64,000 bases of DNA from contig JAFEFF010000202.1 in assembly GCA_018240745.1 (NCBI GenBank), forward strand, positions 1 through 64,000, in the 5' to 3' direction. Positions 44,365 to 52,445 of this stretch are shown here, one piece after another. This stretch comes from Pseudomonadota bacterium (GTDB taxonomy: Bacteria > Pseudomonadota > Alphaproteobacteria > Reyranellales > Reyranellaceae). Numbering within the stretch: position 1 is the first letter of the stretch; each line of letters opens with the position of its first letter. The notes below the pieces were generated by a model. That model saw only the letters and a list, made by a program, of their open reading frames with translations, did not search any database and had not been told where the DNA came from. The translations under genes were made by a program, and so were the position numbers.

Positions 44365-44389
44365 AACGGCGCGCTCGAGCGAAGGTTGC
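44365..44389 (-). promoter_or_regulatory. Candidate EcfG promoter of the exported CsbD gene
   Basis: Minus strand GCAAC (44,389-44,385), 16 bases, CGTT (44,368-44,365), 41 bases before the ATG. It is the same variant as the element of the other csbD gene. Confidence 0.5.
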
Positions 44390-44401
44390 GACTGCGAAGG
44401 A

Positions 44402-44566
44402 CTAGAAGAAGAACGACTTCAGCAGGAGCGCCAGCGGGACGACGATCAGGATGGCCACGTAAAGATCGGCCAACTCGCCGTCCAAAGGACCGTTCGAGTG
44501 CTCCGGATGCAGATCGGTATGGGCTTCCGCGACGCGCGAATTCCCACGCTGTTGAAGCCTGAACAT
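44402..44566 (-). CDS. Small C-tail-anchored membrane protein (54 aa)
   Basis: 54 residues from ATG 44566, which GAGGGG precedes by about six bases. A polar, His/Glu-rich N-terminus (AEAHTDLHPEHSNG) is followed by one hydrophobic span (LYVAILIVVPLALLLKSFFF) at the very C-terminus. A GSR-like promoter lies just upstream. No named family is recognised. Confidence 0.65.
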   Translation of the reverse strand: MFRLQQRGNSRVAEAHTDLHPEHSNGPLDGELADLYVAILIVVPLALLLKSFFF

Positions 44567-44597
44567 GTCGCGCCCCTCAATCGGTCCGTGCAAAATG

Positions 44598-44623
44598 AAC
44601 GTCCGCTGGACCGAGGGGGTTGC
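44598..44623 (-). promoter_or_regulatory. Candidate EcfG promoter of the 54-residue gene
   Basis: Minus strand GCAAC (44,623-44,619), 17 bases, CGTT (44,601-44,598), 31 bases before the ATG at 44,566. Confidence 0.5.
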
Positions 44624-44636
44624 GGCGGCAGCGCGA

Positions 44637-47177
44637 CTAAGCTGTGGCACTGTTGCGGGCGACCTCGTCGAGTGCCTGCTGCAGGTCGATCGAGGAATAG
44701 GGTTTGCCGATGAAGCGCAGGCCGCCGGGCTGCGAATCGCTCTTGCCGTAGCCGCTGGCGATGATGACCGGCAGGTCGGGCAAACGCCGCCGGACCTCGG
44801 CCGCCAGCTCCTCGCCGCTCATGCCCGGCAGGCCGAGGTCGGTCAGCAGCAGGCCGAACCGGTCGCCGCGGTCGAGCAGCTCCAGGGCCTGCTCGGCGCT
44901 GCCGACGGCGGAAACCATGCATCCCAGCCGCTCCAGCATGTCGACGGTCGACATGCGCAGGACGACCTCGTCCTCGACGAACAGCACGTGCGGGGCGTGG
45001 CCGGTCCGCGCCACCGGGGCGTGCCCGGGCGCCGGGGCCGGCGCCGCTGGCGGACGGCGCCCCGCGAGGACGGTCCGCACCCGGGCGGCCAGGTCCTCGC
45101 TCCGGTAGGGCTTGGCGATCAGGGGGAATTCGCTCCCGGCCTCCCGCGGGATCAGGTCGCGCGCATAACCCGAAGTCAGCAGGACGCCGATATTGGGCCG
45201 GTGCTGCCGCGCGATGCCGGCCAGTTCGACCGCCGTCAGCGTGCCCGGCATAACCACGTCGGTGAACAGAAGGTCGAATGCGGAATCGGTCTGGAGCAGT
45301 TGGGCCGCAGCGTCGGGGTTCTCCACCGCGACGACGCGGTACCCCCATCCCTTCAGCATGTCGATGACCGCGCGCCGGACATCCTCGTTGTCCTCGACCA
45401 CCAGGATGCGCTCGCTGCCGGCCGCGGGGGCCAGGGCCTGTACTTCGCTCTGGGGGACCGGATCGAGGCTGCGCGGCAGGTAAAGCTTCACGCTGGTCCC
45501 CTGCCCGATCGCGCTGTCGATGCGGATATGGCCGTTGGACTGGCGAACGAAGCCGTAGACCATCGAGAGGCCGAGGCCGGTGCCGCGGCCCTCGTTCTTG
45601 GTCGTGAAGAAGGGATCGAAGGCCTGCGCCACGACGTCGGCCGGCATACCGGTTCCGGTATCGCTCACTGCGACGAGCACATAGGGTCCCGGCGCGACGT
45701 CCGGATGCAGGGCTGCGTAACGGCGATCGAGCGTGGCGTTCGATACCTCGATCCGCACCACGCCGCCATCGGGCATCGCATCGCGCGCATTGAGCGCGAG
45801 GTTGAGGATCGCGTTCTCGAGCTGGCTGGGATCGATGCGCGCATTCCAGGCATCGTCGGCGATGGCGTATTCGAGTTGCACGCGCTCGCCCAGCGCATGG
45901 CGCAGCAACTCGGCCATGTCGGCGGCGAGCCGCGCCACGTGGGTCGGTTGCGGCGTGAGCGGCTGGCGGCGCGCAAAGGCGAGGAGCTGCTGAGTGAGCC
46001 GCGCGCCCCGGTCGGCCGCCGCACTGGCACTGTGCAGACGGCCAAGCGCCTCGGGATTGTCCTCCACGGTCGACTTCATCAGGTCGATGTTGGCCTGGAT
46101 GACCTGCAGGATGTTGTTGAAGTCGTGCGCCATGCCGCCCGTGAGCTGGCCGATCGCCTCCATCTTCTGGCCCTGGCGCAGCGCAGCCTCGTCGCGCAGC
46201 TTGTCGGTGACGTCGGCACAGCGCACCACCGCGCCGCCGCCGGCCATCTCGCCGCGCGAGACCTCGTACTCGCGATTGTCGTAGGAGACGCGCGCGGTCG
46301 TATGAGGCTGGCCGGGCTGCAGCGGCTGAAGCAGGGCGTGGGTCGCCGGGAAGCGTTCCGACTGGAGCTGCTCGAGCGTCGGCGGCGGGTCGCGCTGCGG
46401 GTCCCACGCGATCATTCGCGCGAACGCTTCATTCCAGGCCACGACGCGGGCGGCGGCGTCGAGCACGAAGATCGGATCCTGCAGGGTCTCGAGCGTGGTC
46501 TGCAGCAACTGCGTGCGCGCCGACAGTTGCTGCTGGGCCTCCTCGAGCCGCGTGCCGCCGCGCACGATCAGGTACATGCCGATGATCAGGCAGGCGAAGG
46601 CGCCGCTCAGCACAAGGATGCCGGCAAGATCGGCCTGCTCCTGCTCGGTGCGCAGGGTCGCGAGGCGGTTGGACAGCATCAGGCGCTGACCCTCGACGAA
46701 GGCGTCGGCGACCTGGCGGATGTGATCGGTGGTGGCGCGCCCGGCGTTGCGCGGCAGGACGGCCTCCTTGCCGTAGAGCTGGAAGGCAACGATGGTCGAG
46801 TTCAGCTCGTCCATCTTCTCGGCGGCAGCGGTGCGGAACTCGGCGATCTGGCGCAGCGCCTCGGGATCGTCGCCCGACGAGGCCTCGAGCTGGCGCATGA
46901 TCGGGTCGAGCCGCAGCCGCGCGCGCTCATAGGGCTCGAGGTTGGCGACGTCGCCGGTAAGCAGGTAGGCGCGCTGCCCGACCTCGCTGTCCTGCAGCAC
47001 GATCAGCGCCTGGCGCATCAGTGAGATGGTCTCGTAGTTGTTGACCACCAGACGCTGCTGCTTGTTGGCCGAGTTGTAGTGCACGAAGGTGAGGAACGCT
47101 CCGGTCGCCACGAGCACCGCGATGGTGAGGCCCACCACCAACCCGGTCGAGCGTGCGGTGCGCCTCACCTTAGCCAT
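44637..47177 (-). CDS. Hybrid sensor histidine kinase: CHASE3, PAS, HisKA, HATPase, two receiver domains
   Basis: 846 residues. In order: membrane span about 12-33; CHASE3 sensor domain about 40-180 ([16 protein letters not shown]); second span about 188-210; PAS about 235-335; HisKA with [10 protein letters not shown], His near 350; HATPase to about 575 ([29 protein letters not shown]); receiver 1 (VVEDNED, TDVVMPG); receiver 2 at the end (FVEDEVV, TDLGLPG). Such kinases sense periplasmic cues. It overlaps the next kinase gene by 8 bp, so the two are co-expressed beside phyR; it may feed the GSR, but its class differs from known PhyR kinases. Confidence 0.92.
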   Translation of the reverse strand: MAKVRRTARSTGLVVGLTIAVLVATGAFLTFVHYNSANKQQRLVVNNYETISLMRQALIVLQDSEVGQRAYLLTGDVANLEPYERARLRLDPIMRQLEASSGDDPEALRQIAEFRTAAAEKMDELNSTIVAFQLYGKEAVLPRNAGRATTDHIRQVADAFVEGQRLMLSNRLATLRTEQEQADLAGILVLSGAFACLIIGMYLIVRGGTRLEEAQQQLSARTQLLQTTLETLQDPIFVLDAAARVVAWNEAFARMIAWDPQRDPPPTLEQLQSERFPATHALLQPLQPGQPHTTARVSYDNREYEVSRGEMAGGGAVVRCADVTDKLRDEAALRQGQKMEAIGQLTGGMAHDFNNILQVIQANIDLMKSTVEDNPEALGRLHSASAAADRGARLTQQLLAFARRQPLTPQPTHVARLAADMAELLRHALGERVQLEYAIADDAWNARIDPSQLENAILNLALNARDAMPDGGVVRIEVSNATLDRRYAALHPDVAPGPYVLVAVSDTGTGMPADVVAQAFDPFFTTKNEGRGTGLGLSMVYGFVRQSNGHIRIDSAIGQGTSVKLYLPRSLDPVPQSEVQALAPAAGSERILVVEDNEDVRRAVIDMLKGWGYRVVAVENPDAAAQLLQTDSAFDLLFTDVVMPGTLTAVELAGIARQHRPNIGVLLTSGYARDLIPREAGSEFPLIAKPYRSEDLAARVRTVLAGRRPPAAPAPAPGHAPVARTGHAPHVLFVEDEVVLRMSTVDMLERLGCMVSAVGSAEQALELLDRGDRFGLLLTDLGLPGMSGEELAAEVRRRLPDLPVIIASGYGKSDSQPGGLRFIGKPYSSIDLQQALDEVARNSATA

Positions 47178-48912
47178 GGGTGGTCGCGCCGTAAGCCGGC
47201 TCGTCGCGCGGCACCGGGAAAGTGACGACGACGCGCGTGCCGCCGCTCTCCCGCGGCGCGATGGCGATGTCGCCGCCGAGCTGCATGGCGAGGCCCCGGA
47301 TCAGGGTGAGACCGAAGCTGCCGCGGCCGCCGACGCCGGCCGGAGCGCCCTGCGGCGGATCGAGGCCGTTGTCCTCGATCACCAGCTCGACCTCCTCGCC
47401 CCGCTCATGCGCCTCGATTCGGATTTCGGGCGTGGCGACCGAGCTGAAGTCGTGGTTGAGCGCCCGCCCGACCGCCTCGGTGACGATCAGGCCGATCGGA
47501 ATGGCGATGTCGGGACCGACCGCCATGATCGGCGCGCGAATCGTGTAGCGCGGCGTCGGCCGCTCGAGGCCGGGCCGCGCCACCGAAATCTGCCGCACCA
47601 GGTCGCTGATGAACTGCTGGAAGTCGACCAGCGACCAGCTCGAGCGCTCGTAGAGGTGGCGGTGCAGGATCGACAGGGTCAGTACGCGGTTCTGCGCATC
47701 GCCGAAGAAGCGGCGGATGCGCGGCGAGCGGATCTCGCCGGCCTGCAGGTTCAGCAGGCTCGAGATCATCTGCAGGTTGTTCTTCACCCGGTGATGGATC
47801 TCGCGCAGCATGTGGTCGCGCTGCTCGAGGCCGGCCTTCAGCTCGTGCTCGCGGCTGTCGATTGCCGCTGCCATCTCGCTCACGCGCGTGCCGACCGTCG
47901 AGATCTCGGGTCCCCAGGAATAGGGCGGCGCGAAGTCCGCCGGCTCGCCGCGGGCGACCCGGGCGGCGAATTCCTGGATGTAGCGCAGCGGCCGCACGCA
48001 CCAGCGATCGGCGCCCAGCCAGATTGCCAGCAGCACGACCACGCTGGCCAGCACGATGGCCGCAAACTCACCCCAATCGAGCAACAGCGCCGAGAAGTTG
48101 CGGTCGAACGGGATCGCGCCGACCGCAAACAGCGTGCCGCCTGCGAGCGGCCGGATGCTGAAATCATAGGCGCTGCCGTTCTGGCCGTTGTCGGAGAAGG
48201 ATGGTTCGTCGGCGGCGATCGCCGCCGAGAGCCGCGACGCGACCGGCAGTGCCGCAACCGCGCGCGGATCGCCGCCGAGGGGCGAACCGTCCCGATCGAC
48301 CAGCGCCACGCCGGCCACCCCGGCCGACTGCGGTGCGCCGAGTTGCTCGGCGACGCTGCGCAGCGACAGGCCGAGCGAGCACATGCCCAGGAACTGGCCG
48401 TCGCGCAGGATCGGCACCCCCATTGGCACCACCGTGCTGGGCGTCAATCGGCTTGCAACGTAGGAACCGACACCGAACGCGTGCGACTGCTGCACCGCCT
48501 TGAAGAGCTCGCGGTCGGAGAACGTCATGCCGCGAGCGCGCGCCGTGCTGGCGCAACGGGCGGTACCGCGGTCGTCGGTAACCAGCAGGGCGGAATAGTC
48601 GGAGGGAAAACGCCGCAACAGCCGCGCGAGGTAGGACTCGCAGCGATCCAGATCGGCCGGCGGCGCATCGGCGACCACTGCGCGGCGCAGCGCGTCGTCG
48701 TCGCAGGCCGCGACCAGCAGCCGGCGCGAGCCTTCGAGCAACTCGCGGTAGCGTGCGGCCGCCTGCTCGGCCACCACCGTGGCGGCGTCCGCGCGACGCG
48801 CCTGCGCGGCACGCGAATCGATATAGGCGCGCCAACCCGAGAGAAGGAGAATCGGTAGCAGCGCGAGCGCCGCAACCGCCACCAGCTTGGTGCGGAGCGA
48901 CCAGCGGGCCAT
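47170..48912 (-). CDS. HisKA_2/HWE-type sensor histidine kinase, probable PhyR kinase
   Basis: 580 residues. A first membrane span lies near 10-28, then a periplasmic sensor region with cache-like features (about 30-270), a second span near 285-305 and a linker. The HisKA_2 motif REIHHRVKNNLQMISSLLNLQ has His near 373, and the HATPase domain ends with GSFGLTLIRGLAMQLGG. HWE/HisKA_2 kinases are the class that phosphorylates PhyR in several Alphaproteobacteria, and this gene ends 15 bp from phyR with the same direction; a PhyR-kinase role is therefore likely. Confidence 0.9.
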   Translation of the reverse strand: MARWSLRTKLVAVAALALLPILLLSGWRAYIDSRAAQARRADAATVVAEQAAARYRELLEGSRRLLVAACDDDALRRAVVADAPPADLDRCESYLARLLRRFPSDYSALLVTDDRGTARCASTARARGMTFSDRELFKAVQQSHAFGVGSYVASRLTPSTVVPMGVPILRDGQFLGMCSLGLSLRSVAEQLGAPQSAGVAGVALVDRDGSPLGGDPRAVAALPVASRLSAAIAADEPSFSDNGQNGSAYDFSIRPLAGGTLFAVGAIPFDRNFSALLLDWGEFAAIVLASVVVLLAIWLGADRWCVRPLRYIQEFAARVARGEPADFAPPYSWGPEISTVGTRVSEMAAAIDSREHELKAGLEQRDHMLREIHHRVKNNLQMISSLLNLQAGEIRSPRIRRFFGDAQNRVLTLSILHRHLYERSSWSLVDFQQFISDLVRQISVARPGLERPTPRYTIRAPIMAVGPDIAIPIGLIVTEAVGRALNHDFSSVATPEIRIEAHERGEEVELVIEDNGLDPPQGAPAGVGGRGSFGLTLIRGLAMQLGGDIAIAPRESGGTRVVVTFPVPRDEPAYGATTHG

Positions 48913-48927
48913 TGTCGGATGGCGCCG

Positions 48928-49728
48928 CTAGATCGAGACGGTATCCAGCGCCTGGGCGATCGCCGCACGCAGAAGGTCGGGGTCGAAAGGCTTGGATATC
49001 ACGAAGGCAGGCTCGAGCTGCGTGCCGGTCAGCAGGCGCTCGGGATAGCCGGTCACGAAGATTACCGGCACGGCCATCGACTGCAGGATCTCGCGCACGG
49101 CGGAGATGCCGCTGTCGGAGCCGCGCAGCTGGATGTCGGCCAGCACGAGATGCGGCGAATGCTTCGTGGCAAGTTCGACGGCCGCTTTCTCGGTCGCCGC
49201 GATGCCCACCACCTCATGGCCCGCGTTGCGCACGATATCGGCGACGTCGAGCGCGATCACCGCCTCGTCCTCGATCACCAGTACGCGCACGGAAGCGACG
49301 CGCTGCAGTTCGCGGCGCGCCTCCTGCAGGCTGCGCTCGGCCTTGTCGACGTCGATGTTGAGGATATGCGCGGCGTCGCCGACCGTGAAGCCTTCCAGCA
49401 CGGTGAGCAACAGCACCTGGCGCTGCAATGGCGCCATCTCGGTCAGGGACTCTTTCAGCCGCCCGCTGACGCTGCCAGCGTCGCCCGCCTGCTCGAGGCT
49501 GCCAAACGGCTGCTGCAGGCGATGGAACAGCGCGAACACGCCGAGCTTGGTGTCTTCCGCGTCCTTGATCAGCTCGGGCTGGCGCACCGCCACTTCGGCA
49601 CACAGCCGCACCCATTCGTCACCGCGTTGCTGGGAGCCCGTCACGGCGCGCGCGTAGCGCCGCAGGAACGGCAGCGTCTTGGTGATCGCCTCGGATAGTT
49701 TCTTGTTGTTTGCCGGTCCGTTTGACAC
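48928..49728 (-). CDS. phyR: General stress response regulator PhyR
   Basis: 266 residues. The N-terminal half (about 1-140) is a sigma-like domain with region 2- and region 4-type helices (LPFLRRYARAVTG; MAPLQRQVLLLTVLEGFTVGDAA). The C-terminal half is a receiver domain with VLVIEDEAV and the phospho-acceptor in VLADIQ near residue 197, ending VISKPFD. In known systems phosphorylated PhyR binds the anti-sigma factor NepR and frees EcfG. The arrangement is diagnostic for PhyR. Confidence 0.96.
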   Translation of the reverse strand: MSNGPANNKKLSEAITKTLPFLRRYARAVTGSQQRGDEWVRLCAEVAVRQPELIKDAEDTKLGVFALFHRLQQPFGSLEQAGDAGSVSGRLKESLTEMAPLQRQVLLLTVLEGFTVGDAAHILNIDVDKAERSLQEARRELQRVASVRVLVIEDEAVIALDVADIVRNAGHEVVGIAATEKAAVELATKHSPHLVLADIQLRGSDSGISAVREILQSMAVPVIFVTGYPERLLTGTQLEPAFVISKPFDPDLLRAAIAQALDTVSI

Positions 49729-49766
49729 GAGCGACCCCCTTTAACTCTCAGGATGCGCGGGCGCGT

Positions 49767-49794
49767 AGAGTACGCCCTGATCCCCATCTGACAA
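49767..49794 (-). promoter_or_regulatory. Candidate housekeeping promoter of phyR
   Basis: Minus strand TTGTCA (49,794-49,789), 16 bases, TACTCT (49,772-49,767). It is a moderate sigma-70 match 39 bases before the phyR start. No EcfG element was found here. Confidence 0.3.
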
Positions 49795-49807
49795 CCCACG
49801 AATCGAA

Positions 49808-49832
49808 CTCCCGGCCGAAAGCAGGCCGGGAG
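49808..49832 (-). terminator. Hairpin between the glycine-zipper gene and phyR
   Basis: CTCCCGGCC and GGCCGGGAG form a perfect 9-bp stem with a 7-base loop. It lies 39 bp after the stop of the leftward glycine-zipper gene and has only a weak T-run (GTTCGATTCG) on that strand. Confidence 0.45.
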
Positions 49833-49870
49833 CCGAGCAACTCATCGAAATTCCGTCTCTCGTCGCACGC

Positions 49871-50113
49871 CTAGTAGCGATAGTAGTAGCGCGGCTGCTC
49901 CGGCGTTGTCGCTGCGCCGACCACCGCGCCCGCCGCACCGCCGACCACCGCGCCGGCGATCGGCGCGCCGACCGTCGAGCCGACCACGGCGCCTGTGCCT
50001 GCACCGATTGCGCCGCCCGTCAGGGCGCGGTCCGTCGGGTTGTTGCCGCACGCCGCGGTCAGAAGCCCCAGGCCCACCAGGGCCGCCAGCGGCGCCATGT
50101 TGGTGAACGACAT
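49871..50113 (-). CDS. Glycine-zipper lipoprotein
   Basis: 80 residues from ATG 50113 (AAGGAGG upstream; the adjacent ATG at 50,116 is too close to it). Lipobox LTAAC near residue 22. The mature chain is a glycine-zipper (GGAIGAGTGAVVGSTVGA, then GAVVGGAAGAVVGA), which packs as membrane-associated helices. It ends in a tyrosine-rich RYYYRY. Such proteins sit in the outer membrane, some as stress-induced structural elements. It is downstream of the 27-residue gene and its canonical GSR promoter. Confidence 0.85.
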   Translation of the reverse strand: MSFTNMAPLAALVGLGLLTAACGNNPTDRALTGGAIGAGTGAVVGSTVGAPIAGAVVGGAAGAVVGAATTPEQPRYYYRY

Positions 50114-50136
50114 CATTGCCTCCTTGTGCAAAAGCT

Positions 50137-50220
50137 CTAGTGAAGCCAGCCCAGTGCCCACATCAGCACCAGCACCGGGATCGGAACCCCCAGCAACCAG
50201 AGCACGGCAGCTCGTCCCAT
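50137..50220 (-). CDS. 27-residue membrane peptide
   Basis: A tiny frame, ATG 50220 to TAG 50137, almost entirely one hydrophobic span with a conspicuous GVPIPVLVLMWALGWLH ending. CGAGGA precedes the ATG by about nine bases. Very short proteins of the general form MGRA-LLWLLG-P-P are known to me from rhizobial annotations, but no function is established. A perfect EcfG promoter lies 30 bases upstream, which strongly supports expression. Confidence 0.65.
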   Translation of the reverse strand: MGRAAVLWLLGVPIPVLVLMWALGWLH

Positions 50221-50250
50221 CTCATCATCGTCCTCGTGAGTCTCGGAGCT

Positions 50251-50275
50251 AACGCCGAACCTTCTGTTCGGTTCC
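50251..50275 (-). promoter_or_regulatory. Canonical EcfG promoter of the 27-residue gene
   Basis: Minus strand GGAAC (50,275-50,271), exactly 16 bases, CGTT (50,254-50,251). The ATG follows 30 bases later. Full match to the GSR consensus. Confidence 0.7.
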
Positions 50276-50295
50276 CGTTCTCGGTGGCCGCTCCG

Positions 50296-50333
50296 CGGCA
50301 GGTCCGGGACCAAGGGAAACCCCGAACCTGCCG
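50296..50333 (-). terminator. Hairpin after csbD
   Basis: CGGCAGGTCCGGG and CCCGAACCTGCCG pair with one mismatch around a 12-base loop, 10 bp after the csbD stop. No T-run follows. Confidence 0.4.
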
Positions 50334-50343
50334 AGCGGCAGAC

Positions 50344-50541
50344 CTAGAGACCGCCTGCCCAAGTCTTGACCTGCCTTTCGGCTTCATCCTTGGCGACGCC
50401 ATAGCGCTCCTGGATGCGACCGACGAGCTGGTCCTGCTTGCCGTTGATAACGGTAATGTCGTCCTCGGTGAGCTTGCCCCACTTCTCCTTCACTTTGCCG
50501 GCGAACTGCTTCCAGTTGCCCTCGACACGATCCCAATTCAT
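50344..50541 (-). CDS. CsbD-family stress protein
   Basis: 65 residues, a complete single CsbD domain: MNWDRVEGNWKQFAGKVKEK then WGKLTEDDITVINGKQDQLV and GRIQERYGVAKDEAERQV. It is highly charged, helical and cytoplasmic. In many bacteria csbD genes are among the most strongly stress-induced, but the molecular role is unknown. A GSR-like promoter element lies 50 bases before the start. Confidence 0.95.
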   Translation of the reverse strand: MNWDRVEGNWKQFAGKVKEKWGKLTEDDITVINGKQDQLVGRIQERYGVAKDEAERQVKTWAGGL

Positions 50542-50591
50542 CGCGCGCTCCTTTCAATGCGTGCAGCGCAAAGCGCGCCGCCAGTCGGGTC

Positions 50592-50617
50592 AACGCGAGT
50601 GCGGAAGAGGCGGTTGC
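50592..50617 (-). promoter_or_regulatory. Candidate EcfG promoter of csbD
   Basis: Minus strand GCAAC (50,617-50,613), 17 bases, CGTT (50,595-50,592). Confidence 0.5.
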
Positions 50618-50664
50618 CCGGTCGATTTTCCTTTGCGACCGCGTTCGCAGGGCCCACATAAGGG

Positions 50665-50689
50665 GGCACCGAACGCCACGTCAGGCGTT
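50665..50689 (+). promoter_or_regulatory. Weak candidate EcfG promoter of the first sigma gene
   Basis: GGCAC (50,665-50,669), 16 bases, CGTT (50,686-50,689), 27 bases before the ATG at 50,717. The -35 part deviates at one position (C for A). Confidence 0.3.
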
Positions 50690-50716
50690 AGCGTGGCCGG
50701 AGCATTCTCGACTCAT

Positions 50717-51184
50717 ATGGTGAAGGACGACATCGTCGCGTTGCTGCCGGACTTGCGGGCGTTCGCGCGCTTCATGTGCCGCGAGCGCGAGGCTGCGGAC
50801 GATCTGGTGCAGAACACCGTGCTCGCCGCGCTCGACAAGCAGGCGCAGTTCGAGCCCGGCACCAACCTCAAGGGCTGGTTGTTCACCATCATGCGCAACC
50901 GCTTCTATTCGGACCTGCGCGCACAGCGGCGACGGCCAACCGCAATCGAGGATGTGAGCGCCACGCCTGTCGCCGCGGCCGACAACCCGGAGGCGACGCT
51001 CGAGCTGAGGGAGCTGTCCTCGGCCCTGTGGAAACTTTCTCCCCAGGCTCGCGAAGCGCTGATCCTGGTGGGCGCCGGCGGATTCTCCTATGAGGAGGCG
51101 GCCCGCCTCTGCGACTGCTCGGTGGGCACGCTGAAGGCCCGGGTATCCCGCGCCCGCAAGCTGCTTGCCGACAAGATGCGCTAA
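50717..51184 (+). CDS. ECF sigma factor, EcfG-like (first copy)
   Basis: 155 residues. Region 2 is LRAFARFMCREREAADDLVQNTVL with FEPGTNLKGWLFTIMRNRFYSDLR; region 4 is SPQAREALILVGAGGFSYEEAA with GTLKARVSRARKLL. The FxPGTN-LKxWLFTIxRN phrase is typical of the ECF15/EcfG group that responds to PhyR/NepR. It is shorter than the second copy and lacks its charged C-terminal tail. The frame is open further upstream, but the ATG at 50,717 is the first start inside the sigma-2 alignment. The symbol is left blank because two copies are present. Confidence 0.9.
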   Translation: MVKDDIVALLPDLRAFARFMCREREAADDLVQNTVLAALDKQAQFEPGTNLKGWLFTIMRNRFYSDLRAQRRRPTAIEDVSATPVAAADNPEATLELRELSSALWKLSPQAREALILVGAGGFSYEEAARLCDCSVGTLKARVSRARKLLADKMR

Positions 51185-51270
51185 AAATCAGAGGGTTAGA
51201 CGGATCGTTCCGCGCCTGTAACCTTTCGGCGTGCCCGGCATTGGTCCAGCACGAACTACCGGAGACGATC

Positions 51271-51876
51271 ATGGCCATCGCCAATGCGAAAAAGAGCAAG
51301 ACGGCGAAGAACGACATCAACGATTTCCATGAGCAGCTCAAAGCCATTCTGCCCCGGCTTCGCGTTTATGCGCTGTCGCTGACGCGCGATCGCGATGCTG
51401 CCGACGATCTCGTGCACGACACCGTCATCAAGGCCCTGACGGGGCGCGAGAGCTTCGAGCCCGGCACCAACCTGTCGGCCTGGGTGTTCCGTATCCAGCG
51501 CAACGAATTCATTTCCGGCTTGCGCCGCATGCGGCCGTCGGTGCCGGTCGACTCGGCGATCGCCGAGACGCTGTCGCATCAGCCGCACCAGGAGAGCCGC
51601 TTGGTGATGCGCGAGTTCATGTCGGCCTTCGGCAAGCTTGCGCCGACACAGCGCGAGGCGCTGCTGCTCGCGGTGCTCGAGGGCCAATCGTACGAGGTCA
51701 TTGCCGCGCATACCGGCGTCTCGGTCGGGACGGTGAAGAGCCGCATCTCGCGCGCCCGCGACATGCTCGAGCGCCTGCTGCTGGAGGGCGATGTCAAGGA
51801 GCGCAGCGAGACCGTCACGCGGCCATCGACACACGCCGACGACGAAGAGACCGATGTCCGGATCCACGAGCGCTGA
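51271..51876 (+). CDS. ecfG: ECF sigma factor EcfG (second copy, next to nepR)
   Basis: 201 residues. It shows the same group signatures as the first copy (SFEPGTNLSAWVFRIQRNEF; GQSYEVIAAHTGVSVGTVKSRISRARDML). It carries a Lys-rich N-terminus and a charged tail of about 30 residues. The ATG at 51,271 follows GGAG by about eight bases; the frame opens 10 codons earlier. It lies 83 bp upstream of nepR in the same direction. A degenerate GTAAC-N16-CATT element at 51,218-51,242 is the only promoter-like match upstream. Confidence 0.9.
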   Translation: MAIANAKKSKTAKNDINDFHEQLKAILPRLRVYALSLTRDRDAADDLVHDTVIKALTGRESFEPGTNLSAWVFRIQRNEFISGLRRMRPSVPVDSAIAETLSHQPHQESRLVMREFMSAFGKLAPTQREALLLAVLEGQSYEVIAAHTGVSVGTVKSRISRARDMLERLLLEGDVKERSETVTRPSTHADDEETDVRIHER

Positions 51877-51959
51877 CGCTTGCCGATAATCCCGCATGGA
51901 CGTGTAAGTTAAAGGTGGGCATTCTCTTGGGGAGAGACGTGTGCCTCGGAGGGAAATCC

Positions 51960-52208
51960 GTGGAAGCCTCCTCGCTCCACGCGCAGTGTGCCATGGCGAA
52001 TGACAACAAGCCGCAAAAGGACCGGGCCGCCGAGGCGGCCCGGGACAAAAAAGTGAAAGAGCCTGCAGAACGGCCTTTCGATATGTGGCTGCAGAAGCAA
52101 CTGCACGCGATGTACGACGAGATCGCCGCCGAACCACTGCCCAACGATCTCGTCAATCTGATCGAGCGCGATGCCAGCAGGAGCAAGCCGCCGCGCAAGA
52201 AAAAGTAA
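51960..52208 (+). CDS. nepR: Anti-sigma factor NepR
   Basis: 82 residues. The core FDMWLQKQLHAMYDEIAAEP with LPNDLVNLI is the NepR signature: two amphipathic helices that clamp EcfG and are captured by phosphorylated PhyR. Flanks are Lys/Arg-rich and probably disordered. Start: a GTG at 51,960 follows GGAGGG by six bases and is preferred; an ATG at 51,993 has no clear ribosome-binding site. In many relatives nepR precedes ecfG; here it follows it. Confidence 0.93.
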   Translation: MEASSLHAQCAMANDNKPQKDRAAEAARDKKVKEPAERPFDMWLQKQLHAMYDEIAAEPLPNDLVNLIERDASRSKPPRKKK

Positions 52209-52248
52209 GAGGGCAACGGGGCGACCTCCTCTCCTTGCAATCGGGAGC

Positions 52249-52416
52249 AAAAAAGAATGGCGGCGGTCTTGCGACCGCCGCCATTCCCGGTTCGCGGCGC
52301 GCCAGTCAGCCCGGCCGGCGCGCAGCGAACTCGTCTTGAAGAGGTCGGTAGCGCACAACGCCAAGAGAACGGCGGCCAAGGCCGGGCCTCGCCATGTTTC
52401 CTCCCAACTCTTCGAT
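52249..52416 (-). ncRNA. Predicted GSR-dependent small RNA (or short mRNA)
   Basis: Predicted from its ends. A canonical EcfG promoter (52,447-52,423) would start transcription near 52,416, and a strong intrinsic terminator ends at a T-run at 52,254-52,249, giving about 168 nt. No annotated gene lies on this strand in the gap. The RNA contains GGGAGG four bases before an ATG at 52,395, opening a 29-codon frame (52,306-52,395, basic product), so it could encode a peptide; alternatively the GGAGG may be an exposed loop. The region sits between nepR and the SDR gene. Existence is inference until expression is shown. Confidence 0.45.
52255..52286 (-). terminator. Strong intrinsic terminator on the minus strand
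   Basis: GAATGGCGGCGGTC and GACCGCCGCCATTC form a perfect 14-bp stem with a 4-base loop, followed on the minus strand by six T (52,254-52,249). On the plus strand it lacks a T-run. No leftward protein gene ends here. Confidence 0.75.
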
Positions 52417-52420
52417 CGAA

Positions 52421-52445
52421 GGAACGCGCCAGCCGGTTTGAGGTT
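52421..52445 (+). promoter_or_regulatory. Candidate EcfG promoter of the SDR gene, overlapping a divergent one
   Basis: Plus strand GGAAC (52,421-52,425), 16 bases, GGTT (52,442-52,445). The -10 has one mismatch from CGTT. It lies 44 bases before the SDR start and overlaps the minus-strand element almost completely. Confidence 0.35.

Noticed and set aside
44565-47024. 819-codon plus-strand frame opposite the hybrid kinase
   Set aside because: Antisense shadow; the kinase strand shows all expected domains in order.
51218-51242. GTAAC-N16-CATT before the second sigma gene as an EcfG autoregulatory promoter
   Set aside because: It deviates at both boxes; kept only as a weak note because random matches of this quality are expected.
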